Origin: Curtobacterium sp. MCSS17_007
GTDB lineage: Bacteria; Actinomycetota; Actinomycetes; Actinomycetales; Microbacteriaceae
NCBI RefSeq assembly: GCF_003234175.2
Contig: NZ_CP126257.1
Location: 2,480,001 to 2,544,000, forward strand
Length of the DNA: 64,000 nucleotides
Direction: 5' to 3'
The first letter of the stretch is position 1; the number at the start of each line of letters is the position of its first letter. The translations under genes and the position numbers were made by a program. Shown here piece after piece: positions 45,969 to 54,887 of this stretch. The notes below the pieces were generated by a model. It was given only the letters and a program-made list of their open reading frames with translations, had not been told where the DNA came from and searched no databases.

Positions 45969-46021
45969 GATCACCAGCCATCGCGTCCGTCGTGGGAAGG
46001 AACGGGCGGCGGGGAGCTGGG

Positions 46022-46399
46022 TCAGAGCGGGTCGAGCCGCGTCCGCAGCAGGCAGAACTCGTTGCCCTCGGGGTCCTGGAGCACGTGCCAGGACTCCTCG
46101 CCGGTCTGCCCGACGTCGGCGGGACGTGCGCCCAGGGCGAGCAGTCGTTCGAGCTCGGCGTCCTGGTCCTGGTCGACCGGGGACAGGTCGATGTGCAACC
46201 GCAGGGTCTGGGCCGGCGCGTGGTCGACCCGGTTCAGGATGATCGTCGGGGTGGCACCGCCGAAGCCCGACGCGGGACCGATCTCGACGCCGTCCTCGTC
46301 CTTGCCGAGTTCGACGTAGTCCAGCACCGCGCACCAGAAGCGCGACAGCGCCTCGGGGTCGCGGCAGTTCAGCACGAGTTCGCTCAGTCGGACGCTCAT
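46022..46399 (-). CDS. VOC-family (glyoxalase-like) protein
   Basis: The 125-residue protein is made of two beta-alpha-beta modules of the vicinal-oxygen-chelate fold (LSELVLNCRDPEALSRFWCAVLDYVELG; TLRLHIDLSPVDQDQDAELERLLALGA; WHVLQDPEGNEFCLL). It belongs to the glyoxalase-like group with unknown substrate. TAGCGT lies 6 bases before the ATG (leaderless pattern). Confidence 0.85.
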   Translation of the reverse strand: MSVRLSELVLNCRDPEALSRFWCAVLDYVELGKDEDGVEIGPASGFGGATPTIILNRVDHAPAQTLRLHIDLSPVDQDQDAELERLLALGARPADVGQTGEESWHVLQDPEGNEFCLLRTRLDPL

Positions 46400-46422
46400 G
46401 CCCGCACGCTACCCGGACGGTG

Positions 46423-47262
46423 TCAGGCGGGGACGGCCTGCCGAGCCTCGTGCTTCCAGAAGCCCGAGAACGTGATCCGCGACTTCGGGACCCCGGCCCG
46501 GTGCAGGTGGCGACGGCCGGCGGTGGCGAGCCGCGACTCCCCCACGACGAAGGCGTAGACCCGGTCGTCGCACGGCACGTGCCGCTCGAGCTCGGCGAGC
46601 GCCGCCCGTCCGGGGACCTCGTGCGGGTCGACGTGCTCGCGGACGATCCAGGTGACCTCGACGCCGAGGGGAGCGTCGAGCACGCGGACGTCGGCGGCGG
46701 TCGGGACCTCCTGGATGATGCGGCCCACGGTGTCGCGGGGCAGCGAGGCCGCGATGCCGACGACGGCGGGCAGCCCGGTCTCCTCGGCCGCGACGACGAC
46801 CTCGCTGACGTCGTCCGGGCAGTCGAAGATGCGTCCCTGGTCGAGCACCGCGAGCTGGTCGCCCGGTCGCGCCGCGCAGGCCCAGATGGCGGCTCCCCCC
46901 TCGAGCACGCCGTCGGCGTCGGTGTGCACGACGAAGTCGACGTCCATCTCGGCGGCGCCGTCGGGCAGGTGCCGGTAGCCGGCGACCGTGTAGTTCGCCA
47001 GGTGCGGGCGCTCGTCCTGCGGGATGGCGAGGTACTGCGGGTACCAGCGGGTGCCGTCGATCTCGGGCAGCGTGAAGGTCGCCTGGTGCGGGAGCTGCAG
47101 GAACAAGCGGAACCAGTGGTCGTACCCGGCGAAGGGGAACTCGTGCAGGTCGTCACCGGTGACCGTGACCCGCTGCACCGACGGGGAGTACCGGACGGAG
47201 CGGAGCACACGGGCACGGAAGAGCCGGGGTGCCTCGGGCATGAGCCGCGGGATCTTCGCCAT
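46423..47262 (-). CDS. Siderophore-interacting protein (ferric-siderophore reductase, SIP family)
   Basis: The 279-residue protein has an N-terminal FAD-binding domain (RLFRARVLRSVRYSPSVQRVTVTGDDLHEFPFAGYDHWFRLFLQLP) and a C-terminal NAD(P)H-binding SIP domain (EVVVAAEETGLPAVVGIAASLPRDTVGRIIQEVPTAADVRVLDAP; VVGESRLATAGRRHL). It would reduce ferric siderophores in the cytoplasm to free iron. It is divergent from the iron permease genes with only 29 bp between starts, which hold an IdeR-like box. Confidence 0.9.
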   Translation of the reverse strand: MAKIPRLMPEAPRLFRARVLRSVRYSPSVQRVTVTGDDLHEFPFAGYDHWFRLFLQLPHQATFTLPEIDGTRWYPQYLAIPQDERPHLANYTVAGYRHLPDGAAEMDVDFVVHTDADGVLEGGAAIWACAARPGDQLAVLDQGRIFDCPDDVSEVVVAAEETGLPAVVGIAASLPRDTVGRIIQEVPTAADVRVLDAPLGVEVTWIVREHVDPHEVPGRAALAELERHVPCDDRVYAFVVGESRLATAGRRHLHRAGVPKSRITFSGFWKHEARQAVPA

Positions 47263-47281
47263 GAAGGGAAGGCTACCCTAA
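47263..47281. promoter_or_regulatory. IdeR/DtxR-like iron box shared by divergent genes
   Basis: On the minus strand the 19 bases match the known IdeR/DtxR consensus (TTAGGTTAGGCTAACCTAA) at 13 positions. The box covers the -10 elements of both divergent genes (TAGCCT at 47270-47275 leftward, TAAGCT at 47279-47284 rightward), so iron-bound repressor would shut both. Confidence 0.6.
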
Positions 47282-47291
47282 GCTGGTCCGC

Positions 47292-48371
47292 GTGCCATCC
47301 CCCGAAACCGTCCTGATGCCTGCCCGGGCCGACCGGACCGACGGCTCCCCGCTTGCCGGCAGCGTGCACCGCGCGACGGTCCGCCGACGCCTGCTCGTGG
47401 TCGCGGCCCTGGTGGTCGTGCTGGTCGCGGCCGCGGTGGCCAGCATGCTCTTCGGGAGCAACCGGCTCGGCGTCGACCAGGTGCTCGCCGGGCTCACCCG
47501 GACGGGGTCGAGCACGGCAGAGGCGGTCGTCTGGGGATCGCGCATCCCCCGCACCCTCATCGGCGCCGCGGTCGGGGCGGCCCTCGGCATCGCGGGCCTG
47601 CTCATGCAGGGGCACACGCGGAACCCGCTCGCCGACCCCGGCCTGTTCGGGGTGTCATCGGGCGCGGGCCTCGCCGTCGTGCTCGGCGTGTACGTGTTCG
47701 GGGTGACGAGCACCGGCGCGACGGTGTGGTTCGCGCTCGCCGGCGCGGTCGTCGCCAGCGTCGTGGTCTTCTCCGTGACCGTCGCGGGGAGCGGGACCGC
47801 GAGTCCCGTCCCCCTCGCGCTCGCCGGTGCGGCCGTGTCCGCCCTGCTCGGCGCCGTGACGTCGTTCATCGTCCTCACCGACCAGGACTCCCTCGACGCG
47901 TACCGGCTCTGGGTCGTCGGCTCGCTCGCCGCGCGGCAGCTCGACGTGCTCGCCGCCGCGGCACCGTTCCTGCTCGTGGGCGCCGCGCTCGCGGTCTGGA
48001 ACACCCGGGCGCTCGACGCACTGGGCCTCGGCGCGGAGCTCGCCCGTGGCCTCGGGGAGAACGTGCTCGTCGCACGGCTCGTCGGGCTCGGCGGCATCAC
48101 GCTGCTCGCCGCCGGGGCCACCGCGGCCGCCGGACCCGTCGGGTTCGTCGGCCTGACGGTCCCCCACGTCGCACGCGCCCTGGTCGGTACCGGCCACCGG
48201 TGGACACTGCCCGTCTCGGCCCTGGTCGGCGCAGCGCTCGTGCTCGCCGCCGACGTGGTCGGGCGGCTCGTCGGCGGGTTCTCCGAGGTCGAGGTCGGCA
48301 TCGTCCTCGCCGTGCTCGGCGGCCCCGTCTTCGTGGCCGTCGCCCGTCGTCGATCGCTGGTGTCCCTGTGA
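47292..48371 (+). CDS. Iron-siderophore ABC transporter permease (FecCD family)
   Basis: The 359-residue membrane protein has about nine to ten helices and FecCD blocks: WGSRIPRTLIGAAVGAALGIAGLLMQGHTRNPLADPGLFGVSSGAG near residue 80 and AAGPVGFVGLTVPHVARALVG near residue 280. GTG start 7 bases after TAAGCT, with no ribosome site. First gene of permease-permease-ATPase. Confidence 0.93.
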   Translation: MPSPETVLMPARADRTDGSPLAGSVHRATVRRRLLVVAALVVVLVAAAVASMLFGSNRLGVDQVLAGLTRTGSSTAEAVVWGSRIPRTLIGAAVGAALGIAGLLMQGHTRNPLADPGLFGVSSGAGLAVVLGVYVFGVTSTGATVWFALAGAVVASVVVFSVTVAGSGTASPVPLALAGAAVSALLGAVTSFIVLTDQDSLDAYRLWVVGSLAARQLDVLAAAAPFLLVGAALAVWNTRALDALGLGAELARGLGENVLVARLVGLGGITLLAAGATAAAGPVGFVGLTVPHVARALVGTGHRWTLPVSALVGAALVLAADVVGRLVGGFSEVEVGIVLAVLGGPVFVAVARRRSLVSL

Positions 48372-49459
48372 GCGCCGCGACCGACGCGCACGCGGGCCGT
48401 GCACCCGCCGGTCGTCGCGGCGTCCGCGTCGGCCCGGTCGGGCTCGCCTGGCGTCCGCGGGTGCTCGGCTGGACCGTCGGCGCGATCGCAGTGGCGCTGG
48501 TGCTCGTGGTGCTCGGCGTCGCCGTCGGCAGCACGTTCATCGCCCCGGGCACCGTCGTCCGTGCGCTGTTCGGTGCCGAGGACGGCCCGGACGGCTTCAT
48601 CGTCACGACCCTCCGGCTCCCCCGCGTCCTCACCGGCGCGCTCGTCGGCCTGGTGCTCGGGACCGCCGGTGCGCTGACGCAGACGGTCACCAGGAACCCC
48701 CTCGGCACGCCGGACATCATCGGCGTGACCTCCGGCGCGAGCGTCGGCGCGGTCGCCGCGATCGTGCTCGGTGGCGGCACCTACTCGGTCTCCTCGGTCG
48801 TCCTGAGCGGCGGCATCCCGGTCGCGGCGACGATCGGAGCGCTCGTCGCCGCGGCTGCCGTGTACGGCCTCGGCTGGCGGGGCGGCGTGCAGAGCTACCG
48901 GCTCGTGCTCGTCGGCATCGGAGTGAGCGCCACGCTCGACGCCGTGACCAGCTACCTGCTCGTCCGCGCGAAGATCACCGTCGCCACCGCAGCGTCGCAG
49001 TGGCTCGTCGGCAGCCTGTCGAGCACCTCGTGGTCGACCGTGTGGCCGCTCCTCGTCGTCGCCGCGGTCTGCGTGCCGATCGCCCTCGCCACCAGCGCTG
49101 CGCTCGGCATCGGGCAGCTCGGCGACGAGGTCGCGACCGGCGTCGGACTCGGCGTGCAGCGGCACCGGCTGCTCGTCCTCGCCCTCGCGGTCGTCCTCAC
49201 CGCTGCCGCCGTCGCCGCCGCCGGCCCGATCGGCTTCGTCGCGTTCGTCGTGCCCCAGGTCGCCCTGCGCCTGGCCGGCACGAACCGCCCGCCGCTGCTG
49301 CTCGCGGGGGCGCTCGGGGCGGTGCTCGTCCTCGGCGCCGACCTGCTCGCCCGCTCCGCCTTCCCGTGGCAGGTGCCCGTCGGCATCGTGACCACCGTCG
49401 TGGGCGCCCCGTACCTGATCTGGCTCCTCGTCCGCCACCGCAAGGAGATGTCCCGATGA
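48368..49459 (+). CDS. Iron-siderophore ABC transporter permease (FecCD family)
   Basis: The 363-residue partner permease carries LRLPRVLTGALVGLVLGTAGALTQTVTRNPLGTPDIIGVTSGAS and AAGPIGFVAFVVPQVALRLAG. The GTG at 48368 overlaps the upstream stop (GTGA); the much longer open frame starting at 47726 lies within the first permease and is not used. With its partner it forms the heterodimeric channel for ferric siderophore. Confidence 0.93.
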   Translation: MSAATDAHAGRAPAGRRGVRVGPVGLAWRPRVLGWTVGAIAVALVLVVLGVAVGSTFIAPGTVVRALFGAEDGPDGFIVTTLRLPRVLTGALVGLVLGTAGALTQTVTRNPLGTPDIIGVTSGASVGAVAAIVLGGGTYSVSSVVLSGGIPVAATIGALVAAAAVYGLGWRGGVQSYRLVLVGIGVSATLDAVTSYLLVRAKITVATAASQWLVGSLSSTSWSTVWPLLVVAAVCVPIALATSAALGIGQLGDEVATGVGLGVQRHRLLVLALAVVLTAAAVAAAGPIGFVAFVVPQVALRLAGTNRPPLLLAGALGAVLVLGADLLARSAFPWQVPVGIVTTVVGAPYLIWLLVRHRKEMSR

Positions 49460-50346
49460 CCGCCATCACGACCCAGACCCGGACCGCGGGCGCGCCGGAC
49501 GGGACCACCCACCGGAGCGCGGGCAGCGCATCGCCCGGCACCGTGCTTCCCGTCCTCGAAGCACGGGGACTGTCCGTCGGCTACGACCGCGATCCCGTCC
49601 TCCGCGACCTGGACCTGCGGATCGAACGCGGCACCGTGACGACGTTCCTCGGCGCGAACGGGTGCGGGAAGTCGACGCTCCTCAAGGCGTTCGGCCGCGT
49701 GCTGAAGCCGCAGTCGGGCGAGGTCCTGCTCGACGGCTCCCCGATCCGCAAGGAGCCGAACCGGGCCGTCGCGCGGCGGCTCGCGATCCTGCCCCAGAGC
49801 CCGGTCGCACCGGCCGGCACGAGCGTCCTCGACCTGGTGATGCGCGGGCGGAACCCGCACCAGTCGTGGGCGAGGCCGTGGACCGCGGACGACGCCGACG
49901 TCGCCGAGCAGGCCATCGCCGCGACCGGTCTGACCGAGGTCGCCCACCGCGACGTCGCGAGCCTGTCCGGCGGCCAGCGACAGCGCGCGTGGATCGCGCT
50001 CGTGGTGGCGCAGCAGGCGGAGACCCTGCTGCTCGACGAACCGACGACGTACCTCGACCTCGCGCACCAGCTCGACGTGCTCCGCCTCGTGCGGCGCCTG
50101 AACCGCGAGCAGGGGTCGACGGTCGTGATGGTGCTGCACGACCTCACGCTCGCCGCGCGGTACTCGGACCGGCTGGTCGTCCTGCACGACGGCGGTGTCG
50201 TCGCCGACGGCACGCCGCAGGACGTCCTGACGCCCGCGGTGCTCGAGACCGCATTCGGGCTGCACGCCCGCGTCGTGCCGGACCCGGTCACGGGAGCGCC
50301 GATGATCGTGCCCGAGGCGGACGAGCACGAGGCCCCACCCGTCTGA
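49456..50346 (+). CDS. Iron-siderophore ABC transporter ATPase (FepC type)
   Basis: The 296-residue ATPase has Walker A GANGCGKST (near residue 69), signature LSGGQRQRAW and Walker B TLLLDEPTTYLDLAHQ, typical of iron-siderophore importers. An N-terminal polar extension of about 30 residues precedes the domain. The ATG overlaps the upstream stop (ATGA). Confidence 0.94.
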   Translation: MTAITTQTRTAGAPDGTTHRSAGSASPGTVLPVLEARGLSVGYDRDPVLRDLDLRIERGTVTTFLGANGCGKSTLLKAFGRVLKPQSGEVLLDGSPIRKEPNRAVARRLAILPQSPVAPAGTSVLDLVMRGRNPHQSWARPWTADDADVAEQAIAATGLTEVAHRDVASLSGGQRQRAWIALVVAQQAETLLLDEPTTYLDLAHQLDVLRLVRRLNREQGSTVVMVLHDLTLAARYSDRLVVLHDGGVVADGTPQDVLTPAVLETAFGLHARVVPDPVTGAPMIVPEADEHEAPPV

Positions 50347-50387
50347 GCGTCGCGGACCCGGGTCACAAGCTGGCGGGTCTCTCAGAG

Positions 50388-50406
50388 TTAGGTTAGGCTC
50401 TCCTAA
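50388..50406 (+). promoter_or_regulatory. IdeR/DtxR iron box at the siderophore-binding protein gene
   Basis: The 19-bp TTAGGTTAGGCTCTCCTAA agrees with the IdeR/DtxR consensus at 17 positions. It includes the -10 TAGGCT (50394-50399) and ends one base before the GTG start, so promoter, operator and translation start overlap. Confidence 0.88.
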
Positions 50407-50407
50407 C

Positions 50408-51433
50408 GTGAAGATCCCCCGCCGCGGCTCCCTGCGCGCCGCTCTCGTGACCTCCGTGGCCGTCTCGGCCCTCCTCCTCACCGGCTGCTCCGGTGCGAAC
50501 GACGGAGCCGGCTCCGCTGACACCGCGGGCACGGGCTCGGCCGCCTCCGGCCCCTGGTCGTACAAGGACGCCACCGGCGCCACCGTCAAGACCGACAACA
50601 CCCCGAAGCGCGTCGTCGTCCTCAACGACATCGCCATCTCGTTCATCGAGTACGGCCTGCGGCCGGTCGGCACCTTCGGGCAGCTGACCATGGCGAAGGA
50701 CGCCCGCTTCGACGACCTCGACAAGGACGGCATCACCCAGCTCGGCGAGGCGTACGGCGACATCGACCTCGAGCAGCTCGCGGCCCTGAAGCCCGACCTC
50801 GTCGTCACGTCGGTGTACCCGAAGGACGAGAAGGGCACCCTCGACACGACCCAGCCCGGGTACGGCTTCAAGGACAAGGAGCAGGAGCAGCAGATCGAGG
50901 CGATCGCGCCGGTCGTCCAGGTCGAGTGGGGCGGCAAGGGCGAGGACGTCATCGAGGAGATCGCCGGCCTGGCCGAGTCGCTCGGCGCGCCCGAGTCGAA
51001 GGTCGAGGCCGCCGAGGACCGCTTCGACGCGGCCGAGGACACCCTCGAACAGGCTGCGAAGCAGAGCGACGTCTCCGTCGTCTCGATGTACGCGGACGGC
51101 GACGGCGCCTACGTGACCCGCCCGTCCGACGAACCGACCCTGCAGATGTACTCGTCGTTCGGCGTCGACTTCGTGCAGCCGGAGCCGAAGGGGTTCTACT
51201 GGGGCATCTACTCGTGGGAGAACGCGGGGCAGATCACCGGTGACGTGATCCTGCTCTCGCAGCAGGGCTACCAGGTCGCGGACCTCGAGAAGCAGCCGAC
51301 CTTCGCCGACAACCCGGCGCTCGAGGCCGGCCAGGTGCACAGCTGGACCTTCCCGGCGCTCGACTACGCGTCGCAGGCGGACTACATGACGAAGCTCGCG
51401 GGCTGGCTCGAGGACAGCAAGAAGGTCTCGTAG
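50408..51433 (+). CDS. Iron-siderophore-binding lipoprotein (FepB/FecB type)
   Basis: The 341-residue protein has a lipoprotein signal with lipobox LTGC (Cys27) and a class III binding-protein fold (PKRVVVLNDIAISFIEYGLRPVGTFG; EQLAALKPDLVVTSV; FVQPEPKGFYWGIYSWENAGQI). It captures ferric siderophore for the adjacent FecCD/FepC system. It has its own iron box and starts with GTG without a ribosome site, so it is transcribed separately from the upstream operon and is probably leaderless. Confidence 0.92.
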   Translation: MKIPRRGSLRAALVTSVAVSALLLTGCSGANDGAGSADTAGTGSAASGPWSYKDATGATVKTDNTPKRVVVLNDIAISFIEYGLRPVGTFGQLTMAKDARFDDLDKDGITQLGEAYGDIDLEQLAALKPDLVVTSVYPKDEKGTLDTTQPGYGFKDKEQEQQIEAIAPVVQVEWGGKGEDVIEEIAGLAESLGAPESKVEAAEDRFDAAEDTLEQAAKQSDVSVVSMYADGDGAYVTRPSDEPTLQMYSSFGVDFVQPEPKGFYWGIYSWENAGQITGDVILLSQQGYQVADLEKQPTFADNPALEAGQVHSWTFPALDYASQADYMTKLAGWLEDSKKVS

Positions 51434-51441
51434 CCGCACAC

Positions 51442-51489
51442 GACGGACGGGAGGCGCGGTGCCGGCTGGCACCGCGCCTCCCGTCCGTC
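51442..51489 (+). terminator. Family A inverted repeat after the siderophore-binding gene
   Basis: The perfect 22-bp arms at 51442-51463 and 51468-51489 enclose a 4-base loop, 8 bp past the stop. This is the longest exact member of family A. Confidence 0.85.
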
Positions 51490-51595
51490 TCGGCCTCGGG
51501 TCAGCGCACCGGTGGAGCAGAAGACGTCGTGTCACCGTCGCGGAGCCGACGTCTTCCGCGCCACCGATGAGGAACAGGACGCGGACAGCGTCGCC

Positions 51596-53656
51596 TCAGC
51601 CGGCGGGCAGCGCCGCGTTGACCGCCGTCTGCGCCTGCCGCCACACGTCCGCCCGTGACCCGGCGTAGGTGCCGCCCTGCCCGCTCCCGACGTACCGCAG
51701 GTTCGTCTTCCCGCCGTCGGTGTTGCCCTGCCAGTAAGCGGTCACCGCACGCGAGGTCCCACCGACCAGCCAGATCTGGTCCGCCGCGTCCGTCGTGCCG
51801 GTCTTGCCGAACAACGTCGCTCCGTCGAGCGTCTGTCCGCCGGCCGCCGTGCCGCCCCGGAACGCCCCCTGCATGACCGCGACCGCCTGGGCGGCGACCT
51901 GGCCCGAAACCGCCCGCGTGCACGATCGCTGCTGTCCCCCGAGGGCGGTGCCGTCGCGGCCGGTCACCTGGTCGACGACGACCGGAGCGCAGTACACGCC
52001 CCCGTTCGCGATCCCGGCGTAGGCGGCCGCCATCGTCAACGGCGCGATGCTCGTGGTGCCCAGGATCGCCGCCGGGTTCGCGGGCAGGTCCCCGCCCGTC
52101 GCGGGGTGGACGCCCAGTCGTGCCGCGGTGTCGCGGATGTCGCAGAGGTCGAGCCGAGATGCCATGTCGGCGTAGGCCGCGTTCACCGACTGCGCGGTCG
52201 CCGCACGGACGGAGTACGGCCCGGTCTGCCCCGGTGAGTCGTTCTTCGGGTCGTACGGCTCGTCGAGCGTGACCCGCTGCCCGCACTGCATCCACGTGCT
52301 CCGGGCCTTGCGCGTCCCGTCCACCACCGTGTCGGGGCTCCGGCCGGACTCGAGCCACTGCAGCAGCGTGAACATCTTGTAGGTCGAGCCGACCTGGAAC
52401 CCCTTCGAGCCGCCGTTCGACTCGTCGGTGGCGTAGTTGAGCGACGTCGCCGTCGCCGGTGCGTCCGCCGACCGGTCGAAGTCCTTGTTCTGCGCCATCG
52501 TCAGCACCCGTCCGGTGCCCGCCTCGACCGTGTCGAGCGTCGCACCGAGGGCGAGTCGGCTCTCGGTCGCGGGGTCGTGCCGGGCGAGCAGGTCCTTCTG
52601 CTGCGTGTTGAGGTCGAGGTCGAGCGTGGTCTGCACCCGGTACCCGCCCGTGCGCCAGGCGGCGGCGCGGTCGTCGGGGTCGGCGCCGAGCTGCGGCAGG
52701 TCCCGCGCGACCTGCTCGGCGTACGCGCAGAAGAACTCCGCGCCACGGACCGCCGATCCGCATCCCTGCTGCGGCGCGGTCAGGCGGACGTAGTCGGCCG
52801 GACGCGACGCGAGTGCCGTGGCGAGGTCCGCGTCGCTCAGGTGTCCCTGCTCGTGCATCGAGCGGAGGATGACGTCCCGGCGGGCCTGGTTGTCGGCGTG
52901 GTGTGCCGGCGTCGACAGGTCGCGACGCTCGGGCCACTGCACGATCGCGATGAGCGACGCGGCCTCGGCCGCGGTGAGATCGGAGGCGTCCTTGCCGTAG
53001 TACCGCTGCGAGGCCGCCTGCACGCCGTAGGTCTGGTCGCCGAAGTACGCGATGTTCAGGTAGGCGGCGAGGATCTCGTCCTTCGAGTACTCCTTCGCGA
53101 GCCCGATCGCCAGCTTGACCTCCGCGAGCTTGCGCTCCGGGCTCTTGCGCGTGGCCTCGCGGTAGCCGGCCTCGCGCTCCTCGGCCGTCGGTAGTTCGCT
53201 CGCCTGCTGGATCTTGATGTTCCGCACGAGCTGCATCGTGATCGTCGAGCCGCCGGAACCGCCCTTCCCACCCGAGGCGATCACGCTCGCGACCGACCGC
53301 ACCAGGCTCGTCGCGTCGACGCCCCCGGTCTCCCGGAAACGCTTGTCCTCGCCGTCGATCGCGGCGTGCTCGAGCGTGTCACTGATCTGGTCGAGCGACA
53401 GCTCCTGCCGGTTCTGGTCCCACACGTCGACCAGGTGCACGGGCTGTCCGCCCTGGTACGCCCAGATCTCGTTGCGCTCGGGCAGGTCACCGATCTCGAT
53501 GTACTCCGGCATCGAGTCGAAGAGGTCGATCGCCGAGGTCGTCCCCACCCCGGCCACCGCGAGCACCGGCGTCACGCCGACCCCGACCAGCAGCCCGGCC
53601 AGCACGCTGCCGCCGACGAAGCCCAGGGCCGCCCCGGTCGCACGTCGCATCGTCAT
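51596..53656 (-). CDS. Bifunctional penicillin-binding protein (transglycosylase and transpeptidase)
   Basis: The 686-residue class A PBP builds and crosslinks peptidoglycan outside the membrane. It has an N-terminal membrane anchor (about residues 8-40), a GT51 domain (Glu103 in DGEDKRF; GGSTITMQLVRN) and a transpeptidase domain with Ser424-Thr-Tyr-Lys427, Ser490-Val-Asn and Lys618-Thr-Gly. No PASTA domains are present. The ATG at 53656 has GGGGGAG upstream. It is a single gene, divergent from a hydrolase. Confidence 0.94.
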   Translation of the reverse strand: MTMRRATGAALGFVGGSVLAGLLVGVGVTPVLAVAGVGTTSAIDLFDSMPEYIEIGDLPERNEIWAYQGGQPVHLVDVWDQNRQELSLDQISDTLEHAAIDGEDKRFRETGGVDATSLVRSVASVIASGGKGGSGGSTITMQLVRNIKIQQASELPTAEEREAGYREATRKSPERKLAEVKLAIGLAKEYSKDEILAAYLNIAYFGDQTYGVQAASQRYYGKDASDLTAAEAASLIAIVQWPERRDLSTPAHHADNQARRDVILRSMHEQGHLSDADLATALASRPADYVRLTAPQQGCGSAVRGAEFFCAYAEQVARDLPQLGADPDDRAAAWRTGGYRVQTTLDLDLNTQQKDLLARHDPATESRLALGATLDTVEAGTGRVLTMAQNKDFDRSADAPATATSLNYATDESNGGSKGFQVGSTYKMFTLLQWLESGRSPDTVVDGTRKARSTWMQCGQRVTLDEPYDPKNDSPGQTGPYSVRAATAQSVNAAYADMASRLDLCDIRDTAARLGVHPATGGDLPANPAAILGTTSIAPLTMAAAYAGIANGGVYCAPVVVDQVTGRDGTALGGQQRSCTRAVSGQVAAQAVAVMQGAFRGGTAAGGQTLDGATLFGKTGTTDAADQIWLVGGTSRAVTAYWQGNTDGGKTNLRYVGSGQGGTYAGSRADVWRQAQTAVNAALPAG

Positions 53657-53874
53657 GTCTCCCCCTCGTGTCCCGCCTCCGTCCTCCGGTGGCGTCGGGT
53701 GACCCTCCCAGCGCTGATCGGGCGTCTGCCCGGGGTTCCCCGGGGAGAACCGGCACGACCGCTGGGAAAGGACCGAGCCGGTACGGATCGTTACCGGAGC
53801 AGGTCGGGCCGTCACCTCCCCGTGACCGCACCGTGACCGGGCCGTGATCGGGAGGTCGTGGATAGGGTCGGGTG

Positions 53875-54867
53875 ATGGGAGCAGGACAGTGGCACGAGGA
53901 CGTGCTCGGTCCGCCCTTCGAGCGCCTCGAGCTCCCGCTCGGAGCGGACCGCGAGGGTCCGGTGGTCGCGACGCTCGTCCGACGGCGGCGATCGCCGAAC
54001 GACCTGTTGCTGCACGCCCGTGGACCGCTGCACGGCGTGGACGTGCTGTACGTGCACGGCTGGTCCGACTACTTCTTCCAGGTGGAGCTCGCCGAGCGGG
54101 TCGAACGGCTCGGTGCACGCTTCCACGCCCTCGACCTGCGGAAGTACGGCCGGAGCCTCCGACCCCACCAGACCCCCGGGTTCGTCGACGACCTGGCCGT
54201 CTACGACGAGGACATCGGCGCCGCCCTCGACGCCGTCGCCGCCGAGCACCGCGGCGGGCCCCGCCGACGGCTCGTCCCGATGGGCCACTCGACGGGTGGG
54301 CTCACCCTGTCGCTCTGGGCGGCGCGCCACCCCGAGCTCGTCGACGGCCTGGTGCTGAACAGCCCGTGGCTCGAGTTCCAGGCGACCGCGCTCGGTCGGG
54401 CGATCGTCGCACCGGTCATCAAGCTCGGCGCCAGGCGGAACCCCCTCGCGCCGATGCCGGCGGTCGACCCGGGCTTCTACACCCGCACGGTGTCCGCGGC
54501 GGGCGAGGGGTCGTGGACCTACGACCAGCGGTGGCGTCCGGACCGCGGCTTCCCGCTCCACCCGGGGTGGCTCGCTGCGGTGTTCGCCGGGCAGGAGCGG
54601 GTCGAGCAGGGGCTCGGCATCACGGTCCCGACGCTCGTGATGCTCAGCGACAAGAGCATGCTGCAGCCGCGGTGGGACGACGGCATGACCCGGGCGGACG
54701 TGGCACTGAACGTCGACGTGGTCGCGCACCGCGCGCTCTCGCTCGGCGCCGAGGTGACCGTCCGGCGGTTGCAGGGTGCCCTGCACGACGTCGTGCTCTC
54801 CGCACCCGAGGTGCGCGAGGAGGCCTACGACGTGATGGGGCGCTGGGCCACGACGCTCCCGCGTTGA
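53875..54867 (+). CDS. Alpha/beta hydrolase (serine aminopeptidase/lysophospholipase-like)
   Basis: The 330-residue protein shows the nucleophile elbow MGHSTGGLTLSLWAARH (Ser near residue 142), an oxyanion strand VDVLYVHGWSDYF and a late GALHDVVLS His motif. This is the Hydrolase_4 group, which includes monoacylglycerol lipases. TAGGGT lies 6 bases before the ATG, supporting this start over the GTG at 53872. Substrate unknown. Confidence 0.85.
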   Translation: MGAGQWHEDVLGPPFERLELPLGADREGPVVATLVRRRRSPNDLLLHARGPLHGVDVLYVHGWSDYFFQVELAERVERLGARFHALDLRKYGRSLRPHQTPGFVDDLAVYDEDIGAALDAVAAEHRGGPRRRLVPMGHSTGGLTLSLWAARHPELVDGLVLNSPWLEFQATALGRAIVAPVIKLGARRNPLAPMPAVDPGFYTRTVSAAGEGSWTYDQRWRPDRGFPLHPGWLAAVFAGQERVEQGLGITVPTLVMLSDKSMLQPRWDDGMTRADVALNVDVVAHRALSLGAEVTVRRLQGALHDVVLSAPEVREEAYDVMGRWATTLPR

Positions 54868-54887
54868 CGCTCGCCCCGGGTCGCGGG

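Noticed and set aside
47273-49438. 721-codon minus-strand open frame opposite the FecCD genes
   Set aside because: It is a shadow frame with low-complexity Ala/Asp/Thr/Arg content; the plus-strand permeases are unmistakable.
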